From assembly GCA_944326825.1 (NCBI GenBank), contig CALVFL010000036.1:1-54843 (forward strand): 54,843 bases of DNA, in the 5' to 3' direction. Below, in pieces: positions 39,008 through 48,977 of this stretch. Below the pieces are notes generated by a model, which searched no databases, was not told the origin of the DNA, and saw only the letters and a program-made list of their open reading frames with translations. The first letter of the stretch is position 1, and each line of letters begins with the position of its first letter. This stretch comes from an uncultured Erysipelotrichaceae bacterium. GTDB lineage: Bacteria > Bacillota_I > Bacilli_A > Erysipelotrichales > Erysipelotrichaceae. The position numbers and the translations under genes were made by a program.

Positions 39008-39093
39008 TAAAAAAGTGAAGAAATTACGGTTTTTTAGCCGATATTTAACATTACGGCATACCAGGATATGTGGATGATACAGCAAACAGCAAT

Positions 39094-39119
39094 AAAAAAA
39101 CACATCTTCAAGATGTGTT
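39094..39119 (-). terminator. terminator after the tRNA-Arg gene
   Basis: AACACATCT and AGATGTGTT make a 9-bp stem with a three-base loop, followed on the minus strand by seven T. Confidence 0.85.
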
Positions 39120-39130
39120 CAATTAACCAA

Positions 39131-39207
39131 TGGCGTCCACGGAGGGATTCGAACCCCCGACCGTACGCTTAGAAGGCGTATGCTCTATCCAACTGAGCTA
39201 CGTAGAC
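39131..39207 (-). tRNA. tRNA-Arg (anticodon TCT)
   Basis: 77-base cloverleaf read on the minus strand with encoded CCA. Acceptor GTCTACG/CGTGGAC, D stem GCTC/GAGC, anticodon stem TACGC/GCGTA with loop CTTCTAA (anticodon at 39171-39173), and T arm GGGGGTTCGAATCCCTC. It reads AGA and AGG. It lies 30 bases after queH with its own terminator; an extended -10-like TGCTAATAT lies in the gap. Confidence 0.96.
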
Positions 39208-39237
39208 AGATTCTTGTGCCAAAATATATTAGCATTT

Positions 39238-39840
39238 TTAAATCTGTTTGGCAAGATGTTTTGAATAGATACATCCGCAATAGTTTTGATGGTAAAGATC
39301 AAGCTTGGCATTTAACTGCCGGTTTTTATCGATGCCGCCGTCTTTTTTAAGATTGGCATACAAGAATCTGGTATGCTTATAAACTTCACTCAGCTTAGTG
39401 CCGATATAGTTGATATAATCAGCATTTTTATGATTAGAGATCGTCATGACCGTCGTAATATAGTCATAAGCATTTTTATCGGCATAAGCGAAAGCTTCTT
39501 TCATCCTTAACATGTAACATAAAGCACAGCGGTCCAGACCTTCTTTCTGGTCTTTAAAAGGTGAGAGATATTTTTGATAATCGCTGTCGTAAGAGCCGAT
39601 GACTATCTCGATATCGCTATTTAACATCTTCCGGTATCTTTCTAATTCATTTAGACGCTTAGTGTATTCTTCATAAGGATAGATGTTGGAATTGGCATAG
39701 TAGATCGTGATCTTAAAATACCTGCTTAAAAGTTTTAAAGGATAAACGCTGCAAGGGCCGCAACACACATGCAGCAAAAGAGATGGTCTGCCTTTTAAAG
39801 AAGCTATCTCTTGTTTGAAGAGTTTCTGATAGTTATTCAT
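39238..39840 (-). CDS. queH: epoxyqueuosine reductase QueH
   Basis: Iron-sulfur enzyme for the last step of queuosine synthesis, replacing QueG; 200 residues. Cysteines are in HVCCGPCS (Cys26, 27 and 30), LDRCALCYMLR and YCGCIYS (Cys188 and 190), the QueH pattern. The ATG at 39840 is chosen because the protein then opens MNNYQKLF and overlaps queA by eight bases; an upstream in-frame start lies deeper within queA. Last gene of tgt-queA-queH. Confidence 0.93.
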   Translation of the reverse strand: MNNYQKLFKQEIASLKGRPSLLLHVCCGPCSVYPLKLLSRYFKITIYYANSNIYPYEEYTKRLNELERYRKMLNSDIEIVIGSYDSDYQKYLSPFKDQKEGLDRCALCYMLRMKEAFAYADKNAYDYITTVMTISNHKNADYINYIGTKLSEVYKHTRFLYANLKKDGGIDKNRQLNAKLDLYHQNYCGCIYSKHLAKQI

Positions 39841-40861
39841 TGTCGATAAACATACTGTCGCCAAACGAGAAGAAACGGTAACCTTCTTTGATGGCGATAT
39901 TATAGGCATTTAAGATCATCTCTTTAGAGGCGAAGGCACTGATCATCATGATTAGTGTTGATTTAGGCAGATGGAAATTGGTTATCTGACAATCGATCGC
40001 TTTGAATTCATAAGGCGGATAGATAAAGATATTGGTTTCTCCGCTGCATTCTTTGAACTTTCCGTATTTAGCGATCACGCTTTCTAAAGTCCTTGTAGAA
40101 GTGGTGCCGATAGCGATGATCCGCCGCTTTTCCTTTTTGGCTTTATTTAAGATATCAGCTGTTTCTTTGGACATCGAGTAATATTCATAATGCATGTGAT
40201 GCTTTTCAACTTCATTTTCTTTGACTGGCTTGAAAGTGCCAAGACCGACATGCAAAGTTATATCAGCGATGATGACGCCTTTTTTAGCGATCTTTTCTAA
40301 TAAGTCATTGGTAAAATGCAAGCCGGCTGTCGGGCAGGCGGCTGAACCGTTGATAGTGGCATAGACATTCTGATAGCGTTCTTTATCTTCAAGCATTTCA
40401 TGGATGTAAGGTGGAAGCGGAGTGTTGCCCAGTTTTTCCAGCACTTCCATAAAGATGCCCTCATAGTGCATCTTAAAGATCCTGATGCCTTCATCTTTGA
40501 CCTTGATGCATTCACATTTAAGCAGATCGCCGCAATTGATGATGGTCCCTTCTTTGATGGCTTTGGCATTGCCGCATAAACATTCGCAAATATCGTTTGC
40601 ATCATGTTTGAGAATCAAAAGTTCAACATGAGCCAAAGTCTTTTCCTTGATGCCGAAAAGCCGGGCCGGTATGACCCGGGAATTGTTCCTGACTAAAACA
40701 TCGCCCGGTTTTAAATAATCGATGATGTCATAAAAATGTTTATGTTCGATCTTTCCGGTATTTTTATGCAAGACCAAAAGTCTTGATTCATCCCTTTTCT
40801 CACTGGGATGTTGAGCTATCTGACTTTCTGGCAAATCAAAATCAAAATCATCTACACGCAT
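39833..40861 (-). CDS. queA: S-adenosylmethionine:tRNA ribosyltransferase-isomerase
   Basis: Transfers and rearranges ribose from SAM onto preQ1-modified tRNA to form epoxyqueuosine. 342 residues, normal length. Family segments: FDFDLPESQIAQHPSEKRD at the N-terminus, LKPGDVLVRNNSRVIPARLFG, and TAGLHFTNDLLEKI in the middle. The start codon directly follows the tgt stop, so translation is coupled. Confidence 0.96.
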   Translation of the reverse strand: MRVDDFDFDLPESQIAQHPSEKRDESRLLVLHKNTGKIEHKHFYDIIDYLKPGDVLVRNNSRVIPARLFGIKEKTLAHVELLILKHDANDICECLCGNAKAIKEGTIINCGDLLKCECIKVKDEGIRIFKMHYEGIFMEVLEKLGNTPLPPYIHEMLEDKERYQNVYATINGSAACPTAGLHFTNDLLEKIAKKGVIIADITLHVGLGTFKPVKENEVEKHHMHYEYYSMSKETADILNKAKKEKRRIIAIGTTSTRTLESVIAKYGKFKECSGETNIFIYPPYEFKAIDCQITNFHLPKSTLIMMISAFASKEMILNAYNIAIKEGYRFFSFGDSMFIDNE

Positions 40862-41992
<1,131 letters not shown>

Positions 41993-42022
41993 TTATCACC
42001 TCATATATAATAACATAACTTA

Positions 42023-42031
42023 TGCTATACT
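42023..42031 (+). promoter_or_regulatory. extended -10 promoter, leaderless, of the 145-residue membrane protein gene
   Basis: TGC-TATACT is followed by exactly six bases and the ATG at 42038. Confidence 0.6.
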
Positions 42032-42037
42032 AAAAAT

Positions 42038-42475
42038 ATGAACAGCAAAGTGATCAAAACTTATAATCTTCCCAAAGATAAAGAAGTAATATACCGCATT
42101 GAAGTCAAACCGACCTCGGCTTTAGTATTCATGTTTATCGGGGGAGTCATTTCGATCTATTATTCGACGACCTTGAGTGCGATCCTTATCGGGGCGGCTT
42201 TATTCGGCTTCTTTTTCTTGCCCTCCAAGGTCCTTATTGAATTTACGATGGACTATGTCATCCTTTATAACCGGGCATCTAAAAATGATTGTGTCATCGT
42301 TTATTATGATGAGATCGTTTCATGGCAATACATCAAAGGGCGTAAGGTGGATCGCTTAGAGATCATGCTTGATGACGGCAAAGTTGAATGTGTTGAATGT
42401 TTCAGCCGTTACATGGTATGCAAATACATGAATTATTTCGCAAAAGATAAACAAGTTAAAAAAAGAGGATTATGA
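42038..42475 (+). CDS. membrane protein with PH-like fold, unknown function
   Basis: 145 residues. A soluble N-terminal 25 residues leads into a hydrophobic hairpin (TSALVFMFIGGVISIYYSTT and SAILIGAALFGFFFLP). The C-terminal 85 residues form a strand-rich domain (DYVILYNRASKNDCVIVYYD, then EIVSWQYIKGRKVDRLEIML), the pattern of bacterial PH-like domains. No family name recognised. No Shine-Dalgarno sequence. It overlaps the exonuclease gene by four bases. Confidence 0.7.
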   Translation: MNSKVIKTYNLPKDKEVIYRIEVKPTSALVFMFIGGVISIYYSTTLSAILIGAALFGFFFLPSKVLIEFTMDYVILYNRASKNDCVIVYYDEIVSWQYIKGRKVDRLEIMLDDGKVECVECFSRYMVCKYMNYFAKDKQVKKRGL

Positions 42476-43026
42476 AGCTTGTCGCAATAGATTTTGAAAC
42501 GGCCAACCGTTATATGGACAGCGCCTGTTCGCTTGGTTTCAGCATCTTTAAAGAAGGGGAGATCTCAGATTCATCTTCCTTTTTGATCCTGCCCAAAAAA
42601 GAGCGGCGCTTTTTTGAGTTTACCTATATTCATCATCTGACTCTTGATGATGTCATGAACGAGTATGAATTTGATCATTATGCAGATTTTTTAAAAGAAC
42701 TTTTTGATGATGCGATCGTTTGTGCTCACAATGCCAATTTTGACATCACGGTCTTAAACAGTGTCTGTGATGCCTATGGTTTGGATCATTATAACTTTCC
42801 TTATTTTGATACGGTGAGATTATCCAGAAGGATGTGGCCTTATCTAAGCAATCATCGACTTAATACGATCAGCGAATATTTAAAGATCGATCTTGATCAC
42901 CACGAAGCCGGAAGTGACGCCTATGCCTGTTTGATGATCGTGCTCAGTTCAATGATGGAAGCAAATGTCTATGATGTAAAAGAGCTGTTAAATAAACTGC
43001 ACCTGAAAATCAAATATAACACTTGA
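42472..43026 (+). CDS. DEDDh-family 3'-5' exonuclease (DnaQ-like)
   Basis: 184-residue exonuclease of the DNA polymerase III epsilon type. The metal-binding residues are in LVAIDFETA (Asp and Glu of exo I), CAHNANFDITVL (exo II) and HHEAGSDAYA (exo III with the DEDDh His). No polymerase or BRCT domain is attached, so it is a stand-alone enzyme for proofreading, repair or RNA end processing. The four-base overlap with the membrane protein indicates coupled translation. Confidence 0.88.
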   Translation: MKLVAIDFETANRYMDSACSLGFSIFKEGEISDSSSFLILPKKERRFFEFTYIHHLTLDDVMNEYEFDHYADFLKELFDDAIVCAHNANFDITVLNSVCDAYGLDHYNFPYFDTVRLSRRMWPYLSNHRLNTISEYLKIDLDHHEAGSDAYACLMIVLSSMMEANVYDVKELLNKLHLKIKYNT

Positions 43027-43052
43027 AAACTATTTTCATTTATATGAAATTA

Positions 43053-43081
43053 TTTACAATAGTGATTATTTGTGCTAGTAT
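43053..43081 (+). promoter_or_regulatory. promoter of the pyrophosphatase-like gene
   Basis: TTTACA (43053-43058), 17 bases ending in TGC, TAGTAT (43076-43081). A CAGGAG Shine-Dalgarno sequence follows about 11 bases before the ATG. Confidence 0.6.
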
Positions 43082-43102
43082 TAGTCAGGAGATTTTTACA
43101 CA

Positions 43103-43492
43103 ATGAAGGAACTAGAGAATAATGCCTTGTTCTGGCAGAAATTAGACACGATATATCTATCCAGCGACTTCACTGTCGTTAATAAAAAAGGAAGCAGCGA
43201 TCCAAAGAGTTTTGGCGAGCAGTATCCTTGTGATTACGGTTATCTTAAGACTTTGAGCACGGATAATGAAACGGCCATTCCTTGTTTTAAGGGGGAGTCC
43301 TTTAAAGAAGTGGATGCGATAGTCGTGGTGGCGGATATCTTAAGCCGTTCGCTCAGTGTCGTGCCTTTGATCGGCTGCAGCGATGAAGAAGAGGAAGCGA
43401 TCCTCAATTTCTTAAATCAGAATGATCATCAAAAGACCGTCTTAGTCAAAAGGAGCAATGTCGTTCCTTCCTGGAGTTTGAGTGATGATTGA
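43103..43492 (+). CDS. small inorganic-pyrophosphatase-like protein
   Basis: 129 residues. NALFWQKLDTIYLSSDFTVV at the N-terminus, EQYPCDYGYLKTL and EVDAIVVVADILSRSLSVVPLIGCSDEEE resemble the short Clostridial proteins named inorganic pyrophosphatase, where the core reads YPLDYGYL. The usual acidic metal-binding run of true family I enzymes is not clearly complete, so activity is uncertain. Monocistronic, with its own promoter and terminator. Confidence 0.6.
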   Translation: MKELENNALFWQKLDTIYLSSDFTVVNKKGSSDPKSFGEQYPCDYGYLKTLSTDNETAIPCFKGESFKEVDAIVVVADILSRSLSVVPLIGCSDEEEEAILNFLNQNDHQKTVLVKRSNVVPSWSLSDD

Positions 43493-43494
43493 TC

Positions 43495-43520
43495 AAAAGA
43501 AGCCGTGCTGGCTTCTTTTT
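43495..43520. terminator. bidirectional terminator between pyrophosphatase-like gene and cutC
   Basis: AAAAGAAGCC and GGCTTCTTTT, 10-bp perfect stem with a five-base loop, T-rich on both strands. Confidence 0.88.
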
Positions 43521-43549
43521 ACATCCTTATTTATATAATTGTTTCTTTA

Positions 43550-44254
43550 TCACAATCTTTTTAAGATCTTCAAAAGATTGATGATCCGTTTTTGGGATGT
43601 CTGATAATATGTTTCTTTACTGATAGGGTCTTCGATGCTTTCTTTAAAAGAGCCATGGATCGAAGTTACTTTGGTCATTTTGACGACATCGAGGATGTTA
43701 TCTTCATTGATGCCGCCGCCAGGCTGAAATTCGATCTTGTTGCCGAAACTCTCGTTCAAATGGGCGATCCTTTTAATGGAGTCTAAGAAATCCTCGCTCG
43801 CTAATCCCATCAGCAAGATCCGATCGATACCGATATTTATCAGGGTATTGACGGCATCGGCTTTATCTTCAATGGAATCGATAGCACGATGAAAGATAAG
43901 TTCTTTATCTTTGACGATCGTTTTCATCTTCTGCATCGCTTCGACATTGACTCGGTAATCATCACCCAAGATGCCGGTAACGATACCGTCAGCGCCATTA
44001 TCGATAAGGCGCTTTGCTTCTTTATACATCAGTTCTAATTCACTTGCCGAATAGATAAAACTGCCGCATCTCGGTCTTACCATCGTGACGATGGGAATAT
44101 CGGTCAACTCTTTGGCTTTCTTAAGGGTTTCGATAGTGGGAGTCAAACCGCCAAGCTCTAAAGCGGAGTTTAATTCAATGCGGTCGATAGGGAGATCCTT
44201 CAAAAGTTCGATGTCATTGATGCCGCCGCAGCATATTTCTAATTTTAATGTCAT
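43550..44254 (-). CDS. cutC: CutC family protein
   Basis: 234-residue TIM-barrel protein. CCGGINDIELLKDLPIDRIEL at the N-terminus, VTMVRPRCGSFIYSASELELM, and GGGINEDNI near the C-terminus match the CutC family. CutC was named for copper homeostasis in E. coli, but its true role is disputed; the C-terminal HGS is conserved. The copper operon here lies 29 kb away. A TACAAT -10 lies six bases before the ATG and there is no Shine-Dalgarno sequence, so it should be leaderless. Confidence 0.92.
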   Translation of the reverse strand: MTLKLEICCGGINDIELLKDLPIDRIELNSALELGGLTPTIETLKKAKELTDIPIVTMVRPRCGSFIYSASELELMYKEAKRLIDNGADGIVTGILGDDYRVNVEAMQKMKTIVKDKELIFHRAIDSIEDKADAVNTLINIGIDRILLMGLASEDFLDSIKRIAHLNESFGNKIEFQPGGGINEDNILDVVKMTKVTSIHGSFKESIEDPISKETYYQTSQKRIINLLKILKRL

Positions 44255-44260
44255 GTTTTT

Positions 44261-44266
44261 ATTGTA
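44261..44266 (-). promoter_or_regulatory. -10 element, leaderless, of cutC
   Basis: Minus strand TACAAT is followed by six bases and the ATG at 44254. Confidence 0.55.
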
Positions 44267-44271
44267 AGATA

Positions 44272-44300
44272 TTCTTTAAAGTTCTTCAATCTAGTATAAT
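44272..44300 (+). promoter_or_regulatory. promoter of guaA
   Basis: TTCTTT (44272-44277), 17 bases, TATAAT (44295-44300). The -10 is enclosed by a CTAGT/ACTAG inverted repeat (44291-44307) that may be an operator. No purine riboswitch was recognised in the short leader; TTGGAGG serves translation. Confidence 0.6.
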
Positions 44301-44323
44301 AGACTAGTATTTGGAGGTAAGTC

Positions 44324-45862
44324 ATGGCTGATAAGATTATCGTTTTGGATTTCGGCAGTCAATATAATCAGTTGATCGCCAGAAGGATCAGAGAGTTTGG
44401 AGTGTACAGCGAACTTTGTCATCATTCGATCACTTTGGATGAGATCTATGCCAAAGGTGATGTTAAGGGGATCATTTTTTCAGGCGGTCCCAACAGTGTT
44501 TATGATGAAAACAGCTTTAAGGCTGACAAGCGGATTTTTGAAAGCGGCTTACCGATCCTAGGGATCTGTTATGGCATGCAGCTTACCCATTTTGAACTTG
44601 GCGGTAAAGTTTCGCCTTCTTTAAAAAAAGAGTACGGGCAGGCTTATATCGATATAAAGGATTCTTTATTATTCAAGGGCTTGCCAGAGCATCAGTTAGT
44701 CTGGATGTCGCATGGCGATCAGGTCACAGAACTCGCCGAAGGTTTTGAAGGTATTGCCAGTTCTGCTACCTGTAGATTCGCTGCCAGTGAAAATAAAGAA
44801 AAGAAGATCTATACTGTTCAATTCCATCCGGAAGTAAGAAATTCGGTATATGGTTTAGAGATGTTGAAAAACTTTGTGTTTGAGATCTGCGGTTGTGAGG
44901 CCAACTGGTCGATGAAAGATTTTGCCCAAAGCAAGATTGAAGAGATCAGAGCTAAAGTCAAGGATCAAAAGGTGCTTCTGGCTTTAAGCGGCGGGGTGGA
45001 TTCTTCAGTAGCAGCGATGCTTTTGTCAAAGGCGATCGGCAAGAATCTCTATTGCATGTTTATTGATCATGGTCTGCTTAGGAAAAATGAAGCCGAAGAT
45101 GTTGTTAAGATGTGTAATGAACACATGGATATCAATTTAGTGAAGATCGATGCCAGCGAGCAGTTTTTGAGCAAGCTCAAAGGTGTGGAAGATCCCGAAG
45201 AGAAAAGAAAGATCATCGGTAATGAGTTTATCTATACTTTTGATAGAGAAGTAGAAAAGATCGTGACTGATGAAAAGATTAAATTTCTGGCGCAGGGTAC
45301 TTTATATACCGATGTGATCGAAAGCGGCACATCGACTGCTCAAACGATCAAATCGCATCACAATGTCGGCGGCCTTCCTGAAGATATGGAATTCGAACTG
45401 ATCGAACCGCTCAATACTTTATTTAAGGATGAAGTCAGAGCCTTGGGTATTGAACTTGGTCTTGATGAAGAGATCGTCTATCGTCAGCCGTTCCCTGGAC
45501 CAGGGCTTGGCATCAGAGTGGTGGGCGAGATCACTAAAGAAAGATTGGAGATAGTCAGAGAATCGGATTATATATTGAGGGAAGAGTTTAAAAAGGCCGG
45601 TTTAAATAAAACGATCTGGCAGTATTTTACAGCCTGCCTTAATAATAAATCTGTTGGGGTTATGGGTGATCAGAGGACTTATGACTATACTGTAGCCATA
45701 AGAGCGGTGACTTCGATTGATGGCATGACGGCAGATTGGGCCAGGGTGCCTTACGAAGTGCTAGAAGTAATAGCTTCAAGGATCGTCAATGAGGTCAAGG
45801 GCTGTAACAGAGTGGTGTATGATATTACATCCAAGCCACCAGGAACTATAGAGTTCGAATAA
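44324..45862 (+). CDS. guaA: GMP synthase (glutamine-hydrolysing)
   Basis: Converts XMP to GMP using glutamine and ATP; 512 residues. The N-terminal glutamine amidotransferase has the catalytic Cys in GICYGMQL and His in VQFHPEV. The ATP-pyrophosphatase loop is [11 protein letters not shown], followed by [14 protein letters not shown] and the C-terminal dimerisation domain, ending GTIEFE. The gene is complete. Its 3' end borders the mobile region; the end of guaA is a recurrent integration site for mobile elements in bacteria. Confidence 0.98.
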   Translation: MADKIIVLDFGSQYNQLIARRIREFGVYSELCHHSITLDEIYAKGDVKGIIFSGGPNSVYDENSFKADKRIFESGLPILGICYGMQLTHFELGGKVSPSLKKEYGQAYIDIKDSLLFKGLPEHQLVWMSHGDQVTELAEGFEGIASSATCRFAASENKEKKIYTVQFHPEVRNSVYGLEMLKNFVFEICGCEANWSMKDFAQSKIEEIRAKVKDQKVLLALSGGVDSSVAAMLLSKAIGKNLYCMFIDHGLLRKNEAEDVVKMCNEHMDINLVKIDASEQFLSKLKGVEDPEEKRKIIGNEFIYTFDREVEKIVTDEKIKFLAQGTLYTDVIESGTSTAQTIKSHHNVGGLPEDMEFELIEPLNTLFKDEVRALGIELGLDEEIVYRQPFPGPGLGIRVVGEITKERLEIVRESDYILREEFKKAGLNKTIWQYFTACLNNKSVGVMGDQRTYDYTVAIRAVTSIDGMTADWARVPYEVLEVIASRIVNEVKGCNRVVYDITSKPPGTIEFE

Positions 45863-45875
45863 ACCCGCTATCATC

Positions 45876-45913
45876 AAAAAGCCTTTAAATAAAGCATTTA
45901 AGGGCTTTTTTTT
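45876..45913 (+). terminator. intrinsic terminator of guaA
   Basis: AAAAAGCCTTTAAAT and ATTTAAGGGCTTTTT (one G-U pair) close on a five-base loop, with a run of eight T. It still has core-genome character, so the foreign DNA begins after it. Confidence 0.9.
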
Positions 45914-45919
45914 ATGCCT

Positions 45920-45941
45920 TTGACTAAAAATTGACTAAAAA
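45920..45941 (+). repeat. tandem 11-bp direct repeat at the island border
   Basis: TTGACTAAAAA is repeated twice without a gap, six bases after the guaA terminator. It could be recombinase arm-binding sites. The second copy also supplies a TTGACT -35. Confidence 0.6.
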
Positions 45942-45960
45942 TATTTTCAAGGTGTATTAT
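45931..45960 (+). promoter_or_regulatory. promoter of the recombinase trio
   Basis: TTGACT (45931-45936), 18 bases, TATTAT (45955-45960). The following leader of about 90 bases contains TTGGTGCAATTGCCAA, a near-palindrome at 46001-46016. Confidence 0.45.
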
Positions 45961-46055
45961 TATATTGGCAACTAATACTAATAAAAATAAAAATAATTAT
46001 TTTGGTGCAATTGCCAAAAATAAGCTTGTTGTGTTTTTAAGTGAGGTGAATTTCA

Positions 46056-48977
46056 ATGAAAAGTTATAAAGAAATGGAGAATGAATTAGTTGACTATGTC
46101 AAAAATACATCAAGCGATTCAATTGATTTGGAGCGGTTTTTACGTTTTCAAAATTACGGATTGATCCTTGATTTTGATTCCTTATCTAATGATTTTTTTC
46201 GTTGGAATCCACGAATGATTACAAATACAATCTTTGCGATGATGGCCATAAAATCAAAATTTGAAATGGATCGTCCTCGCAAAAAAGAAGATGGATCGTT
46301 ATATAAATTTTTTAAAAAACAATACGGTCAACTCATTTCTGAAAACCGAATTTATGATTTTTCTAGAGAAGATTTTGAACATTTCTATCATTGTTTTTGT
46401 GGTTACACTTTAACTCCATTAAGAGAAGAAAACATAAAAAATAGTGTTCATGTCTTTTCAAAATTCTTAACGGAACATTTCAATCAAAAAGAAATTTATG
46501 ACATATTATCGAAATTGAATGAGGATCCTGAACAGTTTTTAAACCATACAATTTATGATATTTTTGATGAACAATTGGTTCAAGATTTTCAAAATCAACT
46601 TAGAAAAGCAATACGAGGTTCTGAATTTTCAACGGTTTTAATTCAAATTTTAAGTTCGATTTATATGAAAAATCAAAAAGAAAGTTTGATCGAAAATCAT
46701 ATTTTATATTATCTGTTCACTTCAAATTTAAATTGTTTTCATGATTCAGATTACGAAGGCTCTGTTATCTTAGATGCTTCTCCTCTCTTCATTCGAAAAT
46801 GGATGAGAGATCCAAAATTAAAAAATGTACACACTTTGTTTGTCTTTTCAGATGAAAACTTATCAATGTTTTGGCAGAAAAATTTTGAATCAAGATCAAA
46901 TTTAGAATCGATTTTTTATTCAGATTTGGATCAGTATGCTTCGAAATTTTCAGATTTTAACGATCAAATCTTAGTGTTTGGTAATCATATTTCTGATACA
47001 GGAATTAAGTTTTATTTAACAGATTATCTTCTAAGAACAATGCCATTTGATTCATTTTATTATTATGATTACGATGAAATCATTTTGAATAATACAGAGA
47101 TATCACTTATTTTTGCTCAAGAAAATCTTTCTGAGATTCATCTGTTTCCATCTGGAATCAATGATGTGAAACGAAGGCAAAGATCAAGCTTTTTAAAATT
47201 TAAATCAGGTAATCATCATTTAAAATTTAATGTAACTCATTATACTTTGAATAAAGAAGGACAGTATCAGGCTTTGTCACCACGCATATATTCTCAAAAT
47301 TTACCACAAGAACAATTCTTTAAGGGAAGAGAAAACATTCGAAAAATATTTAATGATGGTTTTAAAGAGTCCACACGAAAAACGAACCAACAAAGAAAAA
47401 CGGCAGAATTATTTCATTTTACAGAAGAGATTATTTTCTATTTTACGAAAAGTTATGATTCAAAAAATAATAGCTATCGTGTAGGAGCTTATGCTGTAGA
47501 ACCGAGATTTTTAAAAGATGGGACTCGAGATTCTTCGTCCAAAGTAAAACTTCCTTTAACGCTTAAAAACTGTCGGCAATCTTCTAAAGAAGAAATTGAA
47601 AATTGGTTGAATTTTGAATATCCGTATTCGATTCGAAAAGGAGAAAATCCAATTGATATACGAAAAGAGATTTGTTCAGTATATAAGCAAGCTTACAAAA
47701 ACAAACCAATCACGTTAAAAACCTTTGTTTATTTTTATTTGGAATCTATCAAAAATAGATATGGGTATAAACAAATGGAAATAGTATTGGATTTGTGCGA
47801 AGTTATATTCGGAAGAACTCTGATAGATGATTTTTCATCATTCTTTGTCAATGAAATATTAGATAATTTGTACGAATCAGTTGACGATGAGAGCAAGAAA
47901 TATCAGGCTAAAGCTTTGTTGTCAGATTTGATTGATCAAGCTATTAAGATGAAACATGCCACAGTAAATCAAATCAAAGATGAAGTGATTGAAGAGAGTA
48001 ATTTAAAAGATAAAGCATATTATCAGTCTAGAAAACACTTAACTATCAAATATTTTTCACAGACAGAAAATATAAAATTGTATAAGCACATAAAAAAGAA
48101 TCTTGAAAAAGATAGTCGTTATTTAGGGGCATATATAAAACTTGTCACTGGATTAGAAAGTAATATAGTATGCGCTCTTCAATGGAAAGATTTTGTTCCA
48201 CTGCACGATTACAATGAAGATCATGATAAATATCAATTGATTATCCGTAAACAGTTATACAACGATGGAAGTGGTTTCGCAGAGTTTTCTAGAAAGGAAT
48301 TGTATCGTAAAGTCCCTTGTAGCGAAGTATTAACAGAAGTTTTATTGATTCAAAGGCAAGAAGTCATGAATAAGTGTGAAAGACAAAACGATAAAGATAT
48401 TGGTGAATTTTCAATTGTTGAAGGGAATCTTCTTGTAGGTGAGAATACAAAGGTAATATCTCCAACGAGCTTGAGTGCATTTTGTGGCAAATTGGTGAAG
48501 AAATTACGAAAAGGATATTCTCTGATTTCAGAAATTCCAGATTCTAAAAAAGGAACAATAGAAACAGACTTTCTTTCGTATGGCGGGGATATCTTCAAAA
48601 GCAATTTCCAACATTACGGACTGTATAAAGCAAATTTTAATCAAGGTGAATTAGATTATTTGTTGGGCAGGAAAACAGATACACCGTTTGCACGAAATTA
48701 TTGTGATTTTGGAAATGATGCAGCGCAATTGGTGCTTGGGGTAAAACAGAATCGCTTTATGACAATTTTCATGAAAGATGAAAAACTTAGAACTAAAATG
48801 ACCCGATTGGTTCCTGATTCTAAAGGTGCAATACGATATGAATCTGAAAAACCTAGAACAAGTGCTGTCAGTATTGTGGCAACTTTATCATTGTCAGAAC
48901 AAGATGAAGTAGAAATATCGATTGAAAATAAATATGGATTCGATTTATCAATTAGTAGAATAGAGAGGCAAAAATGA
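46056..48977 (+). CDS. large protein with degenerate C-terminal tyrosine-recombinase domain
   Basis: 973 residues. About 1-600 is unassigned, Phe/Tyr/Asp-rich, with a possible alpha/beta segment (HTLFVFSDENLSMFW to FNDQILVFGNHISD, about 260-320). The last ~330 residues resemble a tyrosine recombinase: TGLESNIVCALQW (from residue 698) matches box I but has Glu701 where catalytic Arg belongs; NFQHYGLYKA (850-859) lacks the box II Arg; a possible Tyr882 lies in ARNYCDF. It is thus probably structural or regulatory. GTGAGGTG precedes the ATG; four-base overlap with the next gene. Confidence 0.7.
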   Translation: MKSYKEMENELVDYVKNTSSDSIDLERFLRFQNYGLILDFDSLSNDFFRWNPRMITNTIFAMMAIKSKFEMDRPRKKEDGSLYKFFKKQYGQLISENRIYDFSREDFEHFYHCFCGYTLTPLREENIKNSVHVFSKFLTEHFNQKEIYDILSKLNEDPEQFLNHTIYDIFDEQLVQDFQNQLRKAIRGSEFSTVLIQILSSIYMKNQKESLIENHILYYLFTSNLNCFHDSDYEGSVILDASPLFIRKWMRDPKLKNVHTLFVFSDENLSMFWQKNFESRSNLESIFYSDLDQYASKFSDFNDQILVFGNHISDTGIKFYLTDYLLRTMPFDSFYYYDYDEIILNNTEISLIFAQENLSEIHLFPSGINDVKRRQRSSFLKFKSGNHHLKFNVTHYTLNKEGQYQALSPRIYSQNLPQEQFFKGRENIRKIFNDGFKESTRKTNQQRKTAELFHFTEEIIFYFTKSYDSKNNSYRVGAYAVEPRFLKDGTRDSSSKVKLPLTLKNCRQSSKEEIENWLNFEYPYSIRKGENPIDIRKEICSVYKQAYKNKPITLKTFVYFYLESIKNRYGYKQMEIVLDLCEVIFGRTLIDDFSSFFVNEILDNLYESVDDESKKYQAKALLSDLIDQAIKMKHATVNQIKDEVIEESNLKDKAYYQSRKHLTIKYFSQTENIKLYKHIKKNLEKDSRYLGAYIKLVTGLESNIVCALQWKDFVPLHDYNEDHDKYQLIIRKQLYNDGSGFAEFSRKELYRKVPCSEVLTEVLLIQRQEVMNKCERQNDKDIGEFSIVEGNLLVGENTKVISPTSLSAFCGKLVKKLRKGYSLISEIPDSKKGTIETDFLSYGGDIFKSNFQHYGLYKANFNQGELDYLLGRKTDTPFARNYCDFGNDAAQLVLGVKQNRFMTIFMKDEKLRTKMTRLVPDSKGAIRYESEKPRTSAVSIVATLSLSEQDEVEISIENKYGFDLSISRIERQK

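Noticed and set aside
44255-44323. Looked for a purine riboswitch upstream of guaA
   Set aside because: Transcription should start about 17 bases before the start codon, leaving no room for an aptamer.
45996-46018. TTTTGG/CCAAAA inverted repeat before the 973-residue protein gene, considered as an element end
   Set aside because: No matching copy at the other end of the trio (51.52-51.55 kb) could be found.
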